13,144 nt of DNA from Nautiliaceae bacterium (lineage in GTDB: Bacteria; Campylobacterota; Campylobacteria; Campylobacterales; Nautiliaceae): the NCBI GenBank assembly GCA_027063075.1, contig JAMOSM010000069.1, positions 1 through 13,144 of the forward strand, read 5' to 3'. Below are positions 6,274 through 13,144 of this stretch, one piece after another. A program made the position numbers and the translations under genes. A model generated the notes under the pieces. The model was not told where the DNA came from, ran no database searches, and saw nothing but the letters and a program-made list of their open reading frames with translations. Numbering within the stretch: position 1 is the first letter of the stretch; each line of letters starts with the position of its first letter.

Positions 6274-6968
6274 AAAAGATAATCGGATTTTTACTCGTAA
6301 TAAATTTATACGGAGCTTTTCCCTCGTGGTATTACAATATAAAAGAGACATCAAAACAGAAAAAAGCCTTTGTTGAAATACTCCTTCCTTTAATTAAAGA
6401 GGAAAACAAAAAAATCTTAAATTTAAGAAAAAAAATAATCGAAATTTTTAATGACCCTTACTTTTTGCTTGATAAAAAGAAAGTGGAATTTTTAGCAAAA
6501 GTCGCAAAAAAATACAAAATAAAAAACATTACTGATAAAGAAGAATTTTTAAAAAAAATAGATACAATCCCTCCTTCACTTGCACTTGCTCAGGCGGCAA
6601 TTGAAAGCGGATGGGGAAAAAGCAGGTTTGTAAAAGAGGCTAATAATATTTTCGGTCACTGGATATATTCAAACAAAGGGATAAAACCAAAAAGCAAATA
6701 CGACCATATCAAAATAGACTACTCTATAAGAATATTTCCGACACTTGAAGACTCTCTTGCAGCCTATATGCTAAACTTAAACAGAAACAGAGCATATAGG
6801 AAATTCAGAGAAAAAAGATGGAAATACAAAGAAGAAAATAAAACTTTTACAGGGCTTGAAGCCGCTGAGACTATGAAAAATTATTCACAGCTAAAAGAAA
6901 AATATGTTACCCTTTTAAAAAAAATGATTATTTCTAATCATTGGGATAAGTTTGACAAAACTCCTTAA
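6270..6968 (+). CDS. Bax-like secreted glucosaminidase (GH73-type)
   Basis: 232 residues. [16 protein letters not shown] (1-16) is a signal peptide, so the protein acts on the cell wall side of the inner membrane. The core [20 protein letters not shown] (101-120) is the mannosyl-glycoprotein endo-beta-N-acetylglucosaminidase (glucosaminidase) motif, with E112 as the likely catalytic acid. NNIFGHWIY, then a conserved tyrosine-containing [24 protein letters not shown], completes the Bax/FlgJ-like domain. E. coli Bax is the closest named relative I recognise; the family cleaves glycan strands of peptidoglycan. It could help wall turnover or insertion of envelope machines. ATG 6270 overlaps the rnhB stop and has GGGAGGG just before it. 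Its 3' end overlaps the oppositely oriented dehydrogenase by 35 bases. Confidence 0.86.
   Translation: MKKIIGFLLVINLYGAFPSWYYNIKETSKQKKAFVEILLPLIKEENKKILNLRKKIIEIFNDPYFLLDKKKVEFLAKVAKKYKIKNITDKEEFLKKIDTIPPSLALAQAAIESGWGKSRFVKEANNIFGHWIYSNKGIKPKSKYDHIKIDYSIRIFPTLEDSLAAYMLNLNRNRAYRKFREKRWKYKEENKTFTGLEAAETMKNYSQLKEKYVTLLKKMIISNHWDKFDKTP
6917..6942 (-). terminator. Intrinsic terminator of the 2-hydroxyacid dehydrogenase gene
   Basis: On the minus strand AATGATTA (6942-6935) and TAATCATT (6930-6923) form a perfect 8-bp stem around a GAAA tetraloop, followed directly by six more T (6922-6917), giving an 8-base T run with the stem end. The stem is AT-rich but the stable GNRA loop helps. The dehydrogenase stop codon (6936-6934) is inside the hairpin. 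On the plus strand no T run follows, so termination is expected only for the minus transcript. The element lies within the coding end of the bax-like gene. Confidence 0.6.
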
Positions 6969-7863
6969 TGTTTTTATAAATCCCATCCATAAGTTTCTCT
7001 CTTGCTTCAATACTTGTCCAGGCGATATGAGGAGATAATAAAGTTTTTTCTTTAAATTTTAAAAGAGGGTTATCTTTATTGATTGGCTCACGCTCAAACA
7101 CATCAAGCCCTACTAAAATATCCTTAACTTCAAGTGCCTTAGCTAACTCATCTTCATTTATGATACCCCCTCTTCCAAGATTAACCAAAACAGCACCCTT
7201 TTTCATTTTCATAATTTCTTCAAAACCTATCAAATCTTTAGTATTTTCATTTAAAGGAGCGTGAATTGAGATAATATCGCTTGTTTTAAGAAGTTCATCA
7301 AGAGTTACTCTCTTATATTCATTATTATTGTTTTTGCCGCTTGTAGAATAATAAACAACTTCAGCCCCAAAAGCCTTAGCAACCTCAGCCACTCTTTTTC
7401 CGATTTCTCCAAGCCCTATAATACCCCATCTTTTCCCCCTAATCTCAAACCAATCTACTATATGAGTAAAAATCTCACTTTCTGGATACTTAGTCCTGGT
7501 ATATTCATCAAAATACTTAACTCTATTTAAAAGACCAAGAACCAATGCAAATGTCTGCTGCAACACAGATTCGGTAGAATATCCCGCCACATTTTTAACT
7601 AAAATTCCTTTTTTATCAGCATATTCTAAATCCACATTATTCATACCTGTTGCCGCTATTTGAATAAATTTTAAGTTTTTAGCATTATTTATAATTTCTT
7701 TATCGATTACAATCTTGTTAGTTACCACAATATCGGCATCTTTTACTCTGCTTAGGGTTTTATCAGCAGAAGTGGTTTCATAAATTTCAACTTCACCAAA
7801 CTCTTTAAATCTCTCAAAATCTACATTACCAAGAGTCAAAGCATCTAAAAAAACTATTTTCAT
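6934..7863 (-). CDS. D-2-hydroxyacid dehydrogenase, glycerate dehydrogenase/hydroxypyruvate reductase-like
   Basis: 309 residues, standard for the family. The NAD-binding motif is GLGEIG (150-155). Catalytic residues are R231 in NLGRGGIINEDEL, E259 in DVFEREP and H279 in LSPHIAW, all in place. The substrate region AATGMNNVDLEYADKKGI (70-87) and the NVAGYSTESVLQQTFALVLGL stretch (91-111) resemble the glycerate dehydrogenase branch, which interconverts hydroxypyruvate and D-glycerate using NAD(P)H. Other alpha-keto acids remain possible. The ATG (7863-7861) has AAAGGAA five bases upstream. The gene is a single transcription unit, convergent with bax and divergent from the DUF3108 gene; its own promoter is not obvious to me. 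It ends in a built-in terminator hairpin. Confidence 0.88.
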   Translation of the reverse strand: MKIVFLDALTLGNVDFERFKEFGEVEIYETTSADKTLSRVKDADIVVTNKIVIDKEIINNAKNLKFIQIAATGMNNVDLEYADKKGILVKNVAGYSTESVLQQTFALVLGLLNRVKYFDEYTRTKYPESEIFTHIVDWFEIRGKRWGIIGLGEIGKRVAEVAKAFGAEVVYYSTSGKNNNNEYKRVTLDELLKTSDIISIHAPLNENTKDLIGFEEIMKMKKGAVLVNLGRGGIINEDELAKALEVKDILVGLDVFEREPINKDNPLLKFKEKTLLSPHIAWTSIEAREKLMDGIYKNIKEFCQTYPND

Positions 7864-7873
7864 TTCATTCCTT

Positions 7874-7882
7874 TGATATAAT
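7874..7882 (+). promoter_or_regulatory. Extended -10 promoter for the DUF3108 gene
   Basis: TGATATAAT, identical to the secG -10 element, and like it followed within a few bases by TCAAAAA and AGGC. Predicted start near 7889, only about 11 bases before ATG 7900, so the leader is very short. Confidence 0.55.
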
Positions 7883-7899
7883 TTTCAAAAAGGCTTTTT

Positions 7900-8625
7900 A
7901 TGAGAATAATTTTACTATTATTTTTAGCAATTTTTTCACATAGTTACACTGTAAAAGCACAATATGAAGCAAATTACGGATGGTTTGGAACAATTGCAAC
8001 AGCAAGTGGAATTTTTGAAAAAAACGAAACAAATTATAAAATAGTCACTACCACAAAAGCCAAAGGACTTGCCGCTACTCTATCGGGCAATTTAGTCCAA
8101 ACCTATATAAGCGAGGGAATTATAAAAAACAACCGGCTTGTACCTTTAAAATATATTATGAATATAAAAAGAAAAGGCAATGACTATTTAAGAATTTATA
8201 TCTTTGACCATAAAAATAAAACAATAATAAAAAAAAGATACAAAAACGGAAAACTGACTAAAGTTTATAAATATTTCTATGCCCCTGATGATATTTTGAC
8301 TCTATATTGGAACTTACCTCTTTATCTTAAAGAAAAAAAGAGTTTTTATATTTTTTATGCAGTAGGAGGAAGAAAAACAGACGGAAGAGTAGATGTAAGT
8401 TTTCCTACAAAAGAGGAAATAAAACAGTTTAAAAAAGAGATTTTTAACAAAAAAGGAATTTTTCTAAAAGCCAATCTTTATAATAAAGTTTTTGTAGGAG
8501 ATAAAGGCATACTCTATCTTGTTATAAATCCAGAAAATTGGGTAACATTAGCAGGAGAAGTTAAAAACGTCTTAAAAATCGGAGATTTAAAAGGAAAAAT
8601 AGTAGATTTTAAACAAAAGAACTAA
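7900..8625 (+). CDS. DUF3108 periplasmic protein
   Basis: 241 residues. MRIILLLFLAIFSHS (1-15) is a signal peptide. The mature part begins YTVKAQYEANYGWFGTIATASG, matching the start of DUF3108 proteins (Y-x-Y-x-WxGxxAGxAT-like strand), and APDDILTLYWNLPL (128-141) matches the D-x-LSALYYLR-like segment of that family. The rest is mostly predicted beta strand with many lysines. DUF3108 proteins are probably envelope beta-barrel-like or lipid/polymer-binding proteins, but no reaction is known to me. The gene stands alone on the plus strand between two minus-strand units, with its own extended -10 promoter and AAAAAGG before ATG 7900. Its TAA overlaps the accC stop codon tail to tail by four bases, within a shared hairpin. 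Confidence 0.75.
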   Translation: MRIILLLFLAIFSHSYTVKAQYEANYGWFGTIATASGIFEKNETNYKIVTTTKAKGLAATLSGNLVQTYISEGIIKNNRLVPLKYIMNIKRKGNDYLRIYIFDHKNKTIIKKRYKNGKLTKVYKYFYAPDDILTLYWNLPLYLKEKKSFYIFYAVGGRKTDGRVDVSFPTKEEIKQFKKEIFNKKGIFLKANLYNKVFVGDKGILYLVINPENWVTLAGEVKNVLKIGDLKGKIVDFKQKN

Positions 8626-8641
8626 GCAAGTCCTTTTGTTT
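8611..8641 (-). terminator. Terminator-like hairpin at the convergent accC / DUF3108 junction
   Basis: Arms AAACAAAAG-A-ACT (8611-8623) and AGT-C-CTTTTGTTT (8629-8641) flank a five-base loop. On the minus strand the one odd pair becomes G-U, giving a 13-bp stem with a T-rich 3' arm; on the plus strand it is an A-C mismatch. Both stop codons lie inside. There is no long uninterrupted T run after the stem, so strength is uncertain. It most likely ends accBC and, less well, the DUF3108 transcript. Confidence 0.5.
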
Positions 8642-9965
8642 CAAGATACTTAGTATCATAGTTATTGTTTAAAAAGTCTTCATTTTCAAGCATTTTTAAA
8701 TGAAATGGAATTGTAGTTTTTATTCCTGTTATTTTAAACTCTTTTAATGCTTCTTTCATAACTCTTATAGCCTCATCTCTGTCTTTACCCCAGGTAATTA
8801 CTTTTGCAATTAAGCTGTCATAATAAGGAGGAATAATATATCCCGCATAAATATGAGTATCAACCCTTACATCTTTTCCGCCTGGAACATAAAGTTTTTG
8901 AATTTTTCCTGGAGATGGAATAAACTTCTCAGGGTCTTCTGCTAAAATCCTGCACTCAATCGCATGACCTTTAATCTCAATTTCATCCTGGCTTGGAATT
9001 TTCTCACCCTCTTCTACTCTTATCATCCACTCAACTAAATCAAGTCCGGTTACCATTTCGCTTACAGGGTGTTCTACCTGAAGTCTTGTATTCATCTCCA
9101 TAAAATAAAAATTCAAGTCTTTATCCACTAAAAATTCAATAGTACCTGCACTGTAATATCCAATAGCTTTTGCAGCTTTTACTGCAGTTTCGTGAAGTTT
9201 TTTTCTTGTTTTTTCGTCTAAAATAGGAGCCGGTGATTCTTCTATTAGTTTTTGGTGTCTTCTTTGAAGTGAGCAGTCCCTCTCACCTAAGTGAACTACG
9301 TTTCCGTGTTTGTCGCCTAAAATCTGAACTTCAACGTGTCTTGGTTTTTCAATATATTTTTCCATATAAATTGTAGGGTCACCAAAAGCACTCTCAGCCT
9401 CACTGCTTGCCGCAAGAAAAGCGTTTTCTAAATAACTCTCATCTTCAACAACCCTCATACCCCTTCCGCCACCGCCGCTTGCTGCTTTAAGTATTACAGG
9501 ATAACCAATCTCACGCGCTACTCTTTTAGCTTCTTCCACATCCTTTATAGCACCTTCACTTCCCGGAATTACAGGAACACCTGCTTTTTTCATCACTTCT
9601 TTGGCTTTAGATTTATCTGCCATAAGCTCCATTACTTCAAGACTTGGACCTATAAAAGCAATATTATGTGCCTTACAAACTTCTACAAAAGTCTGATTCT
9701 CACTCAAAAATCCATACCCCGGGAAAATTGCATCACACTCTGTCATTTCAGCCGCTGTGATAATTGCAGGAATATTAAGATAACTATCGCTACTTCTCTC
9801 AGGTCCTACACAAACAGCCCCGTCTGCAAACTCAAGATAAATAGCGTCTTTGTCTGCTTTTGAATATATACAAACAGCCTCTTTTTCAAGCTTATGAATA
9901 GCCCTTATCGTCCTTAGGGCAATTTCACCTCTATTGGCTATTAAAATTCTTTTTAGCTTTTTCAT
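8622..9965 (-). CDS. accC: Biotin carboxylase subunit of acetyl-CoA carboxylase
   Basis: 447 residues, the normal AccC length. It carboxylates the biotin on AccB using ATP and bicarbonate, the first half of malonyl-CoA formation. The N-terminal ILIANRGEIALR (7-18) is the PreATP-grasp signature. K160 and the glycine-rich loop SGGGGRGM (163-170) bind ATP. E277 (GTIEF), E290 and N292 (FMEMN) hold magnesium, and R294 with E298 (TRLQVEHP) matches the bicarbonate/biotin site. The C-terminal domain ends normally. Nothing is missing. Its ATG overlaps the accB stop by one base (TAATG), so the two are translated together. A pyruvate or other acyl-CoA carboxylase subunit would look similar, but pairing with a canonical AccB favours acetyl-CoA carboxylase. 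The accA/accD subunits are not in this window. Confidence 0.96.
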   Translation of the reverse strand: MKKLKRILIANRGEIALRTIRAIHKLEKEAVCIYSKADKDAIYLEFADGAVCVGPERSSDSYLNIPAIITAAEMTECDAIFPGYGFLSENQTFVEVCKAHNIAFIGPSLEVMELMADKSKAKEVMKKAGVPVIPGSEGAIKDVEEAKRVAREIGYPVILKAASGGGGRGMRVVEDESYLENAFLAASSEAESAFGDPTIYMEKYIEKPRHVEVQILGDKHGNVVHLGERDCSLQRRHQKLIEESPAPILDEKTRKKLHETAVKAAKAIGYYSAGTIEFLVDKDLNFYFMEMNTRLQVEHPVSEMVTGLDLVEWMIRVEEGEKIPSQDEIEIKGHAIECRILAEDPEKFIPSPGKIQKLYVPGGKDVRVDTHIYAGYIIPPYYDSLIAKVITWGKDRDEAIRVMKEALKEFKITGIKTTIPFHLKMLENEDFLNNNYDTKYLETKGLA

Positions 9966-10414
9966 TAACTAAGCCTTTTTACTCTAAATAACGGCGTATC
10001 AAATTCAACTGGCTGACCGTCTTCTACTAAAATTTCAAGTATCTCGCAGTCAAACTCAGCTTCAAGTTCATTCATAATCTTCATAGCTTCAATAATACAT
10101 AAAGTCTGCCCTTTTTTAACCTTATCTCCTACTTTTACATAAGGAGGGCTATCTGGACTTGGTGCTTGATAAAAAGTCCCTACCATTGGAGATGTAATTA
10201 AATCTCCTTCAACTACACACTCAGGTTTTGCTTCAATTTTTTGAACAACAGGAGTTTGAACAGCCGGCTGCTCAACTGCCACTGGAGCACTTTGAGGCGC
10301 TGGAGTTGCACTTTTATCAAGGTAAATTCTAAATTCTTCAGTTTCTAGTTCAAGTATATTTGTCTTTGATTTATCAAACGCTTCTAATAATCTTTTTATA
10401 TCTTTTAAATCCAT
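9965..10414 (-). CDS. accB: Biotin carboxyl carrier protein of acetyl-CoA carboxylase
   Basis: 149 residues. The N-terminal helix MDLKDIKRLLEAFDKSKTNILELETEEFRI is typical AccB and helps bind AccC. A Pro/Ala/Gln/Val-rich linker (about 36-64) follows. The C-terminal biotinyl domain begins with SPMVGTFYQAPSPDSPPYV (75-93), including the AccB thumb region, and carries the biotinylation motif EAMKIMNE (109-116) with K112 as the modified lysine. AccB carries CO2 on biotin between AccC and the carboxyltransferase. ATG 10414 has AAAAGGGGA five bases upstream, and TGTTATTAT at 10452-10444 is a plausible promoter on the minus strand. It is divergent from dcd across 77 bases. Confidence 0.96.
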   Translation of the reverse strand: MDLKDIKRLLEAFDKSKTNILELETEEFRIYLDKSATPAPQSAPVAVEQPAVQTPVVQKIEAKPECVVEGDLITSPMVGTFYQAPSPDSPPYVKVGDKVKKGQTLCIIEAMKIMNELEAEFDCEILEILVEDGQPVEFDTPLFRVKRLS

Positions 10415-10443
10415 ATATGTCCCCTTTTAACTGGTTTAATAAA

Positions 10444-10452
10444 ATAATAACA
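10444..10452 (-). promoter_or_regulatory. Extended -10 promoter for accBC
   Basis: TGTTATTAT on the minus strand, hexamer TATTAT (10449-10444). A start near 10437 gives a leader of about 23 bases. It lies back to back with the dcd -10, six bases apart, so the two promoters probably influence each other. Confidence 0.45.
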
Positions 10453-10458
10453 TAATTT

Positions 10459-10467
10459 TGTTACAAT
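10459..10467 (+). promoter_or_regulatory. Extended -10 promoter for the dcd operon
   Basis: TGTTACAAT, hexamer TACAAT (10462-10467). A start near 10474 gives a leader of about 18 bases with AAAAGG as ribosome site before ATG 10492. With the accB element it forms the inverted repeat TAACA-N6-TGTTA (10448-10463). Confidence 0.5.
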
Positions 10468-10491
10468 TTTAATAAAACTAAAAGGTTTTAT

Positions 10492-11052
10492 ATGGGCGTA
10501 AAGTCTGACAAATGGATTAGATGTATGGCAAAAGAGTTTGGAATGATAACTCCTTTTGAAGAAAAACAGGTAAGAAAAGGCACCATAAGTTATGGAGTTA
10601 GCTCCTATGGATATGATATAAGAGTTAGTGATGAATTTATGGTTTTTACTAATATAAACTCCACTATAGTAGACCCAAAAAATTTTGATGAAAGAAATGT
10701 GGTAAAAATAAAAGGCGACTGCATTATCCCTCCAAACTCATTTGCCCTTTGCAGAAGTGTTGAATATTTTAAAATGCCGCGCGATGTGCTTGCAATATGC
10801 GTTGGAAAAAGTACTTATGCAAGATGCGGAATTATTGTAAATGTAACCCCGATTGAACCAGAATGGGAAGGACACATTACTATAGAAATCTCAAACACAA
10901 CCCCGCTTCCTGCAAAAATTTACGCAAATGAAGGAATAGCTCAGCTTATATTCCTTGGAGCAGACGATGAGATGTGCGAGATAAGCTATAAAGACAAACA
11001 AGGAAAATATCACGGACAAAAAGGAATAACTCTTCCAAAGGTTGATAAATGA
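10492..11052 (+). CDS. dcd: dCTP deaminase
   Basis: 186 residues, a trimeric dUTPase-fold enzyme that deaminates dCTP to dUTP, feeding dTMP synthesis. [13 protein letters not shown] (33-45) is the conserved N-terminal motif. The active-site strand [10 protein letters not shown] (105-114) supplies S107 and R111, and HITIEISN (128-135) supplies E132, which corresponds to the catalytic glutamate of E. coli Dcd by alignment by eye. The C-terminal [13 protein letters not shown] closes over the nucleotide. The PIEPEWEG loop is slightly shorter than in E. coli and is the form I know from Campylobacterota and many other bacteria. A bifunctional dCTP deaminase/dUTPase is possible; sequence alone does not settle it. 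Its TGA overlaps the pyrF ATG (ATGA). Confidence 0.94.
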   Translation: MGVKSDKWIRCMAKEFGMITPFEEKQVRKGTISYGVSSYGYDIRVSDEFMVFTNINSTIVDPKNFDERNVVKIKGDCIIPPNSFALCRSVEYFKMPRDVLAICVGKSTYARCGIIVNVTPIEPEWEGHITIEISNTTPLPAKIYANEGIAQLIFLGADDEMCEISYKDKQGKYHGQKGITLPKVDK

Positions 11053-11735
11053 AACTGTGTATTGCACTTGACAACCCTACAAAAGAAGAAAATTTAAAAT
11101 TGGCAAAAGAGTTAAAAGAACATTCAAACGATTTATGGCTAAAAGTTGGATTTAGAAGTTATATAAGAGATGGAAACGATTTTTTAAAAGAGCTCAAAGA
11201 TTTAGGGTATAATATATTTTTAGATTTAAAGCTGTATGATATACCAAACACAATGGCAGATGCTGCAGAAGAGATTGCAAAACTTGGCATTGATATGTTT
11301 AATATTCACGCAAGTGCGGGAAGTGAAGCTATGAAAGAGATTATGAAAAGACTTAAACAGTTTGAAAAAAGACCTCTTGTATTAGCGGTAACAGCACTTA
11401 CAAGCTTTAATGATGAAGAGTTTAAAAAAATTTACGGAAGCGACATTAAAACAAAAGCAAAAGAGTTTGCAAAAATGGCATATGAAGCAAAACTTGACGG
11501 GGTTGTATGCAGTGTTTGGGAAAGTCTGGATATTAAAAACAGCACTTCAAAAGAGTTTTTAACTTTGACTCCAGGAATAAGACCGTTTAAAGAAGAAGCT
11601 GAAGACCAAAAAAGAGTAGCTGATTTAAAAGAAGCCAAAAAAAATTTAGTAGATTTTATAGTTGTAGGAAGACCAATTTACAAAGATAAAAACCCAAAAG
11701 AAAAAGTAGAAAAAATATTAAAGGAGATTAAATGA
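11049..11735 (+). CDS. pyrF: Orotidine 5'-phosphate decarboxylase
   Basis: 228 residues, type I OMP decarboxylase, last step of UMP synthesis, acting on the product of PyrE (2692-3303). The catalytic charged network D59-x-K61-x-x-D64 is in [12 protein letters not shown] (57-68), the family signature. The start CIALDNP (4-10) holds the first-strand aspartate, LTPGIRP the phosphate loop, and IVVGRPIYK the C-terminal phosphate-binding arginine. All essential residues are visible. ATG 11049 overlaps the dcd stop. The 3' end carries the AAGGAGATT ribosome site (11721-11729) and overlaps the next gene by four bases. Grouping with dcd links two pyrimidine enzymes in one operon. Confidence 0.96.
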   Translation: MKLCIALDNPTKEENLKLAKELKEHSNDLWLKVGFRSYIRDGNDFLKELKDLGYNIFLDLKLYDIPNTMADAAEEIAKLGIDMFNIHASAGSEAMKEIMKRLKQFEKRPLVLAVTALTSFNDEEFKKIYGSDIKTKAKEFAKMAYEAKLDGVVCSVWESLDIKNSTSKEFLTLTPGIRPFKEEAEDQKRVADLKEAKKNLVDFIVVGRPIYKDKNPKEKVEKILKEIK

Positions 11736-12466
11736 AAAAACTTTTATTAAGCTTAGCAATAGCAGCATCACTCTTTGGAGCCGATAAGCTGTTATCTCAA
11801 AAACAAACAATTGAAATTTTAAAAACCACACCCATTTATTCTCAAATTCAGCCTCTTTTAAAAAAAGGTAAAATCAAAGCAAAAGCTACAGAAAAAGAAG
11901 ATTTTTACATTATAGAACTTCAAGCTCCAAGAGGAAATATCAATATTTTTGTAACAAAAGACAAAAAATACACAATCTTAGGAAGGGTGATTGATAACAA
12001 AACAAAAAAATTAATCCAGCCTGATTTCCCTAAAAACGCAGAAGTTATTAAAAAAGGTGTAATGTTTACATTCGGAAAAGGCAATAAAGACCTTTACCTT
12101 GTAACAGACCCTGAATGTCCGTTTTGCAGAATGATGGAAAAACAAAAAAGTAATTTTCTCGAAAAAAATTACAAAGTACATGTAATTTTAATGCCTCTTC
12201 CTTTTCATAAAAATGCAAAAGCTATGAGTTATTATATTTTAGCCGGAAAAACGGATGCTGAGAGGGCTAAAAGAATGAGGGAAGTTTTAAGAGGAAGCAA
12301 TGAATGGAAAAAGTATAACCCAACTCCAAAAGAAAAAGCGGAATTTGAAAAAGAGCTGCAAAACGCCCAAAAAGCCGCAAATGAACTACAGGCAAGAGGA
12401 ACACCAAGCGTTTATGACGAAAACTTTAAGCCAATCGAATGGCCTACTTTAGGAGTTAAAAAATGA
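11732..12466 (+). CDS. DsbC/DsbG-like periplasmic thiol-disulfide protein
   Basis: 244 residues. [17 protein letters not shown] (1-17) is a signal peptide. Residues about 18-100 form an N-terminal region like the DsbC/DsbG dimerisation domain. The thioredoxin fold starts near [17 protein letters not shown], with active site CPFC (129-132). GTPSVYD (223-229) gives the cis-proline loop (T224-P225). DsbC in E. coli has CGYC and DsbG CPYC, so CPFC is closer to DsbG or to oxidases. It could isomerise disulfides, rescue sulfenylated cysteines, or act in cytochrome maturation. No DsbD/CcdA partner is in this window. AAGGAGATT before ATG 11732 is a strong ribosome site. Overlaps by four bases on both sides show it belongs to the dcd-pyrF operon, although no functional link to pyrimidines is evident. 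Confidence 0.85.
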   Translation: MKKLLLSLAIAASLFGADKLLSQKQTIEILKTTPIYSQIQPLLKKGKIKAKATEKEDFYIIELQAPRGNINIFVTKDKKYTILGRVIDNKTKKLIQPDFPKNAEVIKKGVMFTFGKGNKDLYLVTDPECPFCRMMEKQKSNFLEKNYKVHVILMPLPFHKNAKAMSYYILAGKTDAERAKRMREVLRGSNEWKKYNPTPKEKAEFEKELQNAQKAANELQARGTPSVYDENFKPIEWPTLGVKK

Positions 12467-13144
12467 GTTTAGCAAGTAATTTTATAGATGCGGCTCTTTG
12501 CTGCAGCCTAAAAATTATAAGAGCACTTCACGAAGAGCTTAACTTGTTTGAAGAAAAAGGAATTGGCTTTGGAGGCGACAGAAGTCTTAATATCGACCTG
12601 ATTGCCGAAAAAATATTAATAGAGAAATTAAGCGAATTTGGAAATATATTAAGTGAAGAAGCAGGATTTATCGATAACGGCAAAGAAAAAACAATTATTA
12701 TAGACCCAATTGATGGTAGCTACAATGTCTCAAACAATATTCCTTATTTCGGGACAAGTATCTATTTTGAAGATACTGCAAGTGTTATTGTAAATTTAAG
12801 TAATGGAGATTATTTTATAAGAGATGAAAACGGTAAAAAATTTGACAACCTCTTTAGAAAGCCTTTTCACGCAAATTTCCGCCACGATGTTGTAATTTTC
12901 GAAAAAGCCTATAAAAATCCAGATATTGTTCAAAAACTGTTTAACCACAGTCTAAAATTCAGAGCCCCCGGAGCACTAAGTCTCTCTTTATCTTACGGTG
13001 AGTCAAGCAAAGCTGTAATTTACAAAGGGGAAATAAGGGAATTTGACATTGCGGCTGCTAAGTTTTATAACAGTGACTGTTTTTGGCATTTTGAAGATGA
13101 TTTAATTGTCATGAGTCCGAAATATGAATATTTAGAAGAAATTT
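12463..13144 (+). CDS. Inositol monophosphatase-family phosphatase (3' end beyond window)
   Basis: ATG 12463 overlaps the upstream stop (ATGA), and the frame stays open to the window edge, giving 227 codons so far. The metal-binding signature DPIDGSYN (81-88) with the preceding EE (65-66) and the later FDIAAAKFY (194-202, replacing the common WDxAAG) identify the IMPase/FBPase/CysQ superfamily. These magnesium-dependent enzymes remove phosphate from inositol phosphates, sugar phosphates or 3'-phosphoadenosine nucleotides; I cannot choose among them. Unusual points are F194 where Trp is usual and A199 where Gly is usual. Most of the catalytic domain is present, and perhaps 20-40 residues are missing at the C-terminus. 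Confidence 0.85.
   Translation, partial: MSLASNFIDAALCCSLKIIRALHEELNLFEEKGIGFGGDRSLNIDLIAEKILIEKLSEFGNILSEEAGFIDNGKEKTIIIDPIDGSYNVSNNIPYFGTSIYFEDTASVIVNLSNGDYFIRDENGKKFDNLFRKPFHANFRHDVVIFEKAYKNPDIVQKLFNHSLKFRAPGALSLSLSYGESSKAVIYKGEIREFDIAAAKFYNSDCFWHFEDDLIVMSPKYEYLEEI

Noticed and set aside
889..6968. The plus-strand run as a new dedicated system
   Set aside because: Members belong to unrelated core pathways (export, ribosome recycling, pyrimidines, RNase HII, wall hydrolase). Overlaps are best explained by genome compaction, apart from the ATPase-rnhB pairing listed as a finding.
7903..7920. Minus-strand -10-like TAAAAT (7915-7910) as promoter of the dehydrogenase gene
   Set aside because: No TG extension and AT-rich context make it indistinguishable from chance; not listed as a feature.
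1..13144. CRISPR array, tRNA, rRNA, insertion sequence or phage module
   Set aside because: No regularly spaced repeats, no cloverleaf-like segment, no transposase or integrase, and base composition appears even by eye. Gene content is housekeeping.

Overview
The window looks like the chromosome of an AT-rich, gene-dense member of the Campylobacterota (Epsilonproteobacteria). I infer the thermophilic order Nautiliales (Nautilia/Caminibacter/Lebetimonas type) from the lysine/isoleucine-rich proteins, very tight gene packing, the thermophile-type PyrE with a C-terminal CPLC tail, and the housekeeping content. The genus is a guess from memory; no database was consulted.

Layout. Positions 1-188 form a decayed edge: the last codons of a protein whose tail resembles FtsK/SpoIIIE translocases, overlapping a 33-codon stub that matches the start of Fic-family proteins. 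A BioC-like methyltransferase (189-836, minus strand) diverges from a long plus-strand run at 889-6968: secG, a secreted polysaccharide deacetylase, frr, pyrE, a HIT hydrolase, an MFS transporter, an AAA_14-like ATPase, rnhB and a Bax-like glucosaminidase. Genes in this run overlap or nearly touch. Then come a minus-strand D-2-hydroxyacid dehydrogenase (6934-7863), a plus-strand DUF3108 periplasmic protein (7900-8625), the minus-strand accB-accC operon (8622-10414), and a plus-strand operon dcd-pyrF-dsbC/G-like-inositol monophosphatase (10492 to the window edge).

Functions are mostly housekeeping: protein export (SecG), ribosome recycling (Frr), pyrimidine nucleotide synthesis (PyrE, PyrF, Dcd), first step of fatty-acid synthesis and its biotin supply (AccB/AccC, BioC-like), RNA/DNA hybrid removal (RnhB), and envelope processes (deacetylase, glucosaminidase, DUF3108, thiol-disulfide protein).

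Regulatory architecture is readable. Extended -10 promoters (TGnTAnnAT) precede secG, the ATPase gene, DUF3108 and dcd, and on the minus strand bioC and accB. The bioC and secG -10 elements overlap head to head. Both convergent junctions carry hairpins that fit terminators better on the minus strand and include stop codons. Four genes start with TTG. I found no CRISPR array, tRNA, rRNA, intact mobile element or recognisable new multi-gene system. The items most worth a second look are the Fic/FtsK-like scar, the ATPase with an altered Walker B coupled to rnhB, and the overlapping promoters and terminators.
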